From the NCBI GenBank assembly GCA_963759115.1, contig CAVWXT010000001.1, positions 434,001 through 498,000 on the forward strand: a stretch of 64,000 nt of DNA, in the 5' to 3' direction. Positions within the stretch are counted from its first letter, which is position 1, and each line of letters opens with the position of its first letter. Below the pieces are notes generated by a model. That model saw only the letters and a program-made list of their open reading frames with translations, did not search any database and had not been told where the DNA came from. Position numbers and translations under genes: made by a program. Origin of the DNA: CAVWXT01 sp963759115. GTDB lineage: Bacteria; Planctomycetota; Planctomycetia; Pirellulales; Thermoguttaceae. This document shows, piece by piece, positions 60,852 through 64,000 of the stretch.

Positions 60852-61377
60852 TGGTCATTCTCCTTTCCCGTAGAACCGGATACGTTCAAGCCGAGATCGG
60901 CCGAGAGTTTCTTCAGCTCGTCGGTGTTGGCCAGGACCTGTTCCAGCACGTTTTCGAGATCCGGGGAGCGGTCCACCTTGGTCAAGAGATCGCGGAGCTT
61001 GTCGCGGGTCTCGAGGAGCTTCCGCAGCGGCTCCACCTGTTTGGCGACGTTGGCGGGCTCGAAGTCGTCCATGGAGTTGAACTTCAGTTGGACGGCCAAC
61101 TCGCTGTTGTCGCCTTTCAGCGTGTTTTCCACGCGGAGATTCAGGCCCGGCGTCATGCGGGTCATGACGTCGTCGATGTTGTCGCGGTCGATCTGGATGA
61201 ACTTGCGGTCCTTCAGCGGCTTGAGCGGCTCGGTGGGATTGCCCGAAAAATCACCCAGCACGCCGACCACGAAGGGCAGCTCCTTTTCCACCATGGCCCC
61301 TTCCGTTTCCACGTCGTAGGTGATGTGGACGCGCGGGGGCGCACGCGTTTCAGCTTGTCATGGATACTCTTTGCCAT
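60848..61377 (-). CDS. tssB: T6SS sheath small subunit TssB, one indel
   Basis: About 176 residues. ATG at 61377: MAKSIHDKLKRVRP, then one base is missing from a C-run near 61340, and the protein continues RVHITYDVETEGAMVEKELPFVVGVLGDFSGNP, the TssB signature. FIQIDRDNIDDVMTRMTPGLNLRVEN and a C-terminal helical hairpin follow. TssB pairs with TssC in the sheath and is recognised by ClpV. Confidence 0.93.
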
Positions 61378-61471
61378 AAGTTTGGACCTCCAGACGTAAG
61401 AGGCTTGGGATAGGTGCGCGGCGATAAACCTTTCCGTGTGTTCCGGCTGTCGTCACACGCGACGAGCGATC

Positions 61472-61498
61472 CGCGGCTTCCGAATCGGCGAAGCCGCG
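61472..61498 (-). terminator. Hairpin between tssA and tssB
   Basis: cgcggcttc (61472-61480) pairs with gaagccgcg (61490-61498). There is no T-run on the minus-strand side, so it may attenuate or stabilise the message rather than terminate it. Confidence 0.3.
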
Positions 61499-61502
61499 CA
61501 AA

Positions 61503-62641
61503 CTAGGACAACGGTTGCTCCGGCGGTTTGATACCCACAATCTTGAATATCTGTTCCCGAGCGGTCTGCTCGGGGATGAGTTCGGTCAACAGTTCGGGCA
61601 GCGGCATCCGGCCCCAACGCACCGCCTGCTCCAATGCGTAGGCGACCGGCGAATGCGGCTCGGTGCGCTTGAAGTAGTCGGCCACCTGCAACAGCGCTCG
61701 GAAGGCGTCTTCCCGCGTCCGCACCCCGGACGCCGACCCGTCCAGCGGGCCCTGGCGAGAAACCAGGGCCGTTCCGTTGCCGTCCTCGGCCGCCTCCGAG
61801 CCGCCGGCGCCGAGAAGGCGCCCGACAATCCCGCGCACCTCGTCGCGGCAGGTCTCCAGCGCGCTGCGGATCGCCGAGGAAGGAGGGGCCGCGGGTAACC
61901 GCCGGCATCCTTGCCGCACTTCTCTTCCAGCACGGCGCAGAGCTTTTCGAACGCCTCCGAACACTCGCGCATGTCTTCCTGAAGGTGGTCGTAGAACTCC
62001 CGCGGGGTCTCGCGCACGGCCCTCTCGAACACCTGCAACGTGACCGTTCCCTGCTCGATGCGCTGGGTCCGCTTTGCCGGATCGGTCACCTGATCCAGAT
62101 CGACCGCGCGGCGATAGTCGGCCAGGCTCAGCGGGGGGCTGCTATCGGCGGCCGTGATCGGGATGTTGAGGATCGGCGCAATCAGCACGCCGTCGCTCTC
62201 TTCGCCATTGAGCCCTGCCACGGGCGCGAGACGGGTCGCCAAGCCGTCTTCGTCGGGCAACGGATAGAGCGTATCCCAGAACGACTCGACCAGTTGGCTC
62301 ATCAGGCGGAAGCCGTCGCGCAGCCCCGCGTAGCCGTGCTCGCGCACCAGGCCTTCGGACAACCAGGCCGCGACCTCGATGTCTTTCGATTCCTCGGCAA
62401 TGGCCTTGGGCGCAAGTTCCAGCAACCGTTTCCACGCGGTCCAGGGATCGGCCGACTGGGTCTCCCGGTCTTCGCCCCAAGCGGCGCTGCGTTCGCCGGC
62501 GCGGGCCTCGGAACGGGCATCCTTGATGGCCCGGTACACGGCGGTGGGCGAAAAGTCCGCTCGCAGCGGCCTGCCCGCAGGGTTCTCGCCGGGAATCGGC
62601 GTCAGAAGCCGCTCGAAGTCGAGTATCTCAGGCGTCCCCAT
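61503..62641 (-). CDS. tssA: T6SS cap/assembly protein TssA, one indel
   Basis: About 379 residues with an indel near 61895 (KDAGG/LPAAPPSSAIRSALE). The N-terminal ImpA domain: ILDFERLLTPIPGENPAGRPLR, AAWLSEGLVREHGYAGLRDGFRLMSQLVESFWDTLYPLPDEDGLATRLAPVAGLNG, all typical. The C-terminal part has TREDAFRALLQVADYFKRTEPHSPVAYALEQAVRWGRMPLPELLTELI, also conserved. TssA starts tail assembly and caps the growing sheath. First gene of the cluster in transcription order; 125 bases separate it from tssB. Confidence 0.92.
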
Positions 62642-62750
62642 ACTTCACCTCTCGGCAACGAAATCGACCGACCGACGAGTCCCTTTTCTCCATCACAAAA
62701 ATACACAGGTTGGCCCCCACAAGCAATCCCCCTCCAAAGTATTGTTGGCT
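62642..62750 (-). other. Gap upstream of the T6SS cluster
   Basis: About 110 bases between the sigma-factor gene and tssA. It should hold the T6SS promoter if the cluster is not read through. AT-richer around 62660-62715; no confident promoter or operator was recognised. Confidence 0.3.
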
Positions 62751-63455
62751 TCAAGCGTTGGTGACAGTCCCCGAGATCTGGAGATCGCGAGCCAGGCGGC
62801 GGAGCGTCTTGGCGTGCAGCCGGCTCGCCCAGGACTTGCTGATCCCCAGCCGCTGGCCGGCCTGCTGCAAGTCGAGTCCCTCGAAGTAGATCGCGCGGAT
62901 CAGTTTGGCCGCATCCTGGGGCAAGGCATCGACATATTCGTGCAGTTTCTCGTTGATTTCGTGGCGGATCGCCTCGGCCGGCGGCGCCGGCGCGGCGGCA
63001 TCAACCAGGCTCAGGGCGTCCGATTCGCTCTCCAGTCCCGTGTTCGTGGACAAATAGACTACGGCCAAGGTCTGGCCGAGGTTGCGAAAGTGCCGCATCT
63101 CGCCCTCAATGTCTTCGGGTGGAGATTGCCGGCCCTCTTCGGCCTCCTGACGCAGCACGTCGCCGGCCATTTTCTCGTAGCGCATGCGGCTATATTGGGC
63201 GCGGCTGAACCACGACATCTTGGCCAGGCCATCGTAGATTGCCCCGCGAATCCGGTAATAGGCGAAGGTCGAGAAGCGGCTTCCGCGCACCGGATCGAAG
63301 TCCCGCGCCGCCTCGGCCAGCCCAACCTGACCGTAGGCGATCAGGTCCTCGCGCTCGATGTACGGGGGCAGTTTGCGATGGATTTGCACGGCCAGGGAAT
63401 GCACCAATCCTTGGCATTCCGCAATCAACGTTTGGGTACTTGGCACCGAGGTCAT
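62751..63455 (-). CDS. FliA/WhiG-like sigma-70 factor upstream of T6SS genes
   Basis: 234 residues from the ATG at 63455, which overlaps the preceding gene's stop. Region 2: HSLAVQIHRKLPPYIEREDLIAYGQVGLAEAARDFDPVRGSRFSTFAYYRIRGAIYDGL, as in FliA. Region 4: LIRAIYFEGLDLQQAGQRLGISKSWASRLHAKTLRRLARDL. A short region 3 lies between, with an Ala/Pro-rich insert near 160. It could drive the T6SS operon that starts about 110 bases downstream on the same strand; that link is by position only. Flagellar genes are not in the window. Confidence 0.85.
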   Translation of the reverse strand: MTSVPSTQTLIAECQGLVHSLAVQIHRKLPPYIEREDLIAYGQVGLAEAARDFDPVRGSRFSTFAYYRIRGAIYDGLAKMSWFSRAQYSRMRYEKMAGDVLRQEAEEGRQSPPEDIEGEMRHFRNLGQTLAVVYLSTNTGLESESDALSLVDAAAPAPPAEAIRHEINEKLHEYVDALPQDAAKLIRAIYFEGLDLQQAGQRLGISKSWASRLHAKTLRRLARDLQISGTVTNA

Positions 63456-63853
63456 GGTTGGCCATCTCCCAGCCGTGCCCACAAGGCACTGAGTCGATCG
63501 TGAGACGCCGGGGCGTCGAAAACGCTCTGGGCAACGCGATTGACCATCTCTCGCCAAAAATCGGCCGAGTCGCGACGCGATCCAAATCGGCCGCCCACCA
63601 CCGCTTGCACCAACTCGATAGTCACCGGGTCCAAACAAAGCGGCTCGCCGCGATGGCGCCGCGCCACCTCGTGCAGAGCCGCCCTCTCGCCGTCCGTGAG
63701 GGCCTGATCGCCCTCAAGCGACTCCTCCGTTTCACGCAACACCGTTTCCAGAAGGCCGAAATCAACGGTGACCGGCAGTTCCTGGACATCTTCGCTCGCC
63801 ACGGGCTGCCGACAACCGGAAGGAACTCTCGCATCCGACGGTAAAGCGAACAT
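63452..63853 (-). CDS. 133-aa protein coupled to the sigma factor
   Basis: Not recognised. 133 residues, soluble, with a helical middle (ETVLRETEESLEGDQALTDGERAALHEVARRHRGE) and VTIELVQAVVGGRFGSRRDSADFWREMVNRVAQSVF. The stop overlaps the sigma-factor ATG (ATGA), so the two are translationally coupled, a layout used for anti-sigma factors or other sigma regulators. No membrane segment, no FlgM-like signature that I can see. Confidence 0.55.
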   Translation of the reverse strand: MFALPSDARVPSGCRQPVASEDVQELPVTVDFGLLETVLRETEESLEGDQALTDGERAALHEVARRHRGEPLCLDPVTIELVQAVVGGRFGSRRDSADFWREMVNRVAQSVFDAPASHDRLSALWARLGDGQP

Positions 63854-63980
63854 ATCTCACCCCCCGGTCGTGGCGATGCCAAGCCGAGTTGCGGCTGCCA
63901 GCCAATTATAGACGTCCCTGTCGGTCCGTCCATCAGAATCCCAGGCGTGGCAGGGCCGATCAGTTATTCACTTATTCACT

Positions 63981-64000
63981 GTGGGAGGCGACTCCTGTCG
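63981..64000. repeat. Start of a second copy of the palindromic element
   Basis: gtgggaggcgactcctgtcg matches 59222-59241 in 19 of 20 bases. The rest lies beyond the window. Confidence 0.6.

Overview
The window reads as part of a planctomycete chromosome, most like the Pirellulales. Support: high GC; a DUF1559 pseudopilin-like protein with the H-x9-DG motif; EF-Tu with an unusual switch I; NusG and L10 with long Ala/Pro/Glu-rich extensions; many secreted proteins of unknown role; and abundant palindromic repeats. No rRNA gene is present, so the placement is inference from protein style. About 25-30 single- or two-base indels split otherwise intact genes, including the essential rpoB, rpoC and nusG. 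Most are probably sequencing or assembly errors. Affected genes are given here as single loci spanning the indel.

Layout. 1-5.1 kb: secreted or solenoid proteins of unknown function. 5.5-27.3 kb: the transcription/translation core, consisting of a sigma-70 factor with three N-terminal HTH modules, tRNA-Thr(TGT)-Tyr(GTA)-Gly(TCC)-Thr(GGT), tufA, tRNA-Trp, secE, nusG, rplK, rplA, rplJ, rplL, rpoB, rpoC, rpsL and rpsG. This core is interrupted twice. An AT-richer two-gene cassette (a 107-aa orphan plus an HD-domain dNTPase-like protein) sits between rpoB and rpoC. A DUF4160/DUF2442 pair plus an IS1202/ISNCY-type insertion sequence sits between rpoC and rpsL.

27.4-31.4 kb: a small defence-type island with a single-chain restriction-modification enzyme and a protein carrying a HEPN-like RxxxxH motif, where fusA might be expected. 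31.7-35.7 kb: a carbohydrate pair, GH10 xylanase plus an alpha-glucuronidase-like secreted protein. 36.0-37.6 kb: a two-repeat CRISPR-like remnant followed by an ISAzo13-type insertion sequence. 37.7-42.3 kb: TPR protein, secreted spermidine-synthase-like protein, membrane-anchored archaemetzincin, DUF1559 protein. 42.6-46.0 kb: a CHASE hybrid histidine kinase and a REC-HD-GYP response regulator, both riddled with indels. 46.2-49.5 kb: a membrane STAS-like protein, a GlsB/YeaQ protein and a complete group II intron inserted next to a hairpin repeat. 50.5-62.6 kb: a minus-strand type VI secretion cluster, in transcription order tssA, tssB, tssC, a second tssC, tagJ, tssE, tssF, tssG, tssH, preceded by a FliA/WhiG-like sigma factor. 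The membrane complex, Hcp and VgrG genes are not in the window.

The strongest candidate for something new is the cassette between rpoB and rpoC: a nucleotide-hydrolase-like gene wired into the RNA polymerase operon, with other defence-like genes in the same chromosomal stretch.
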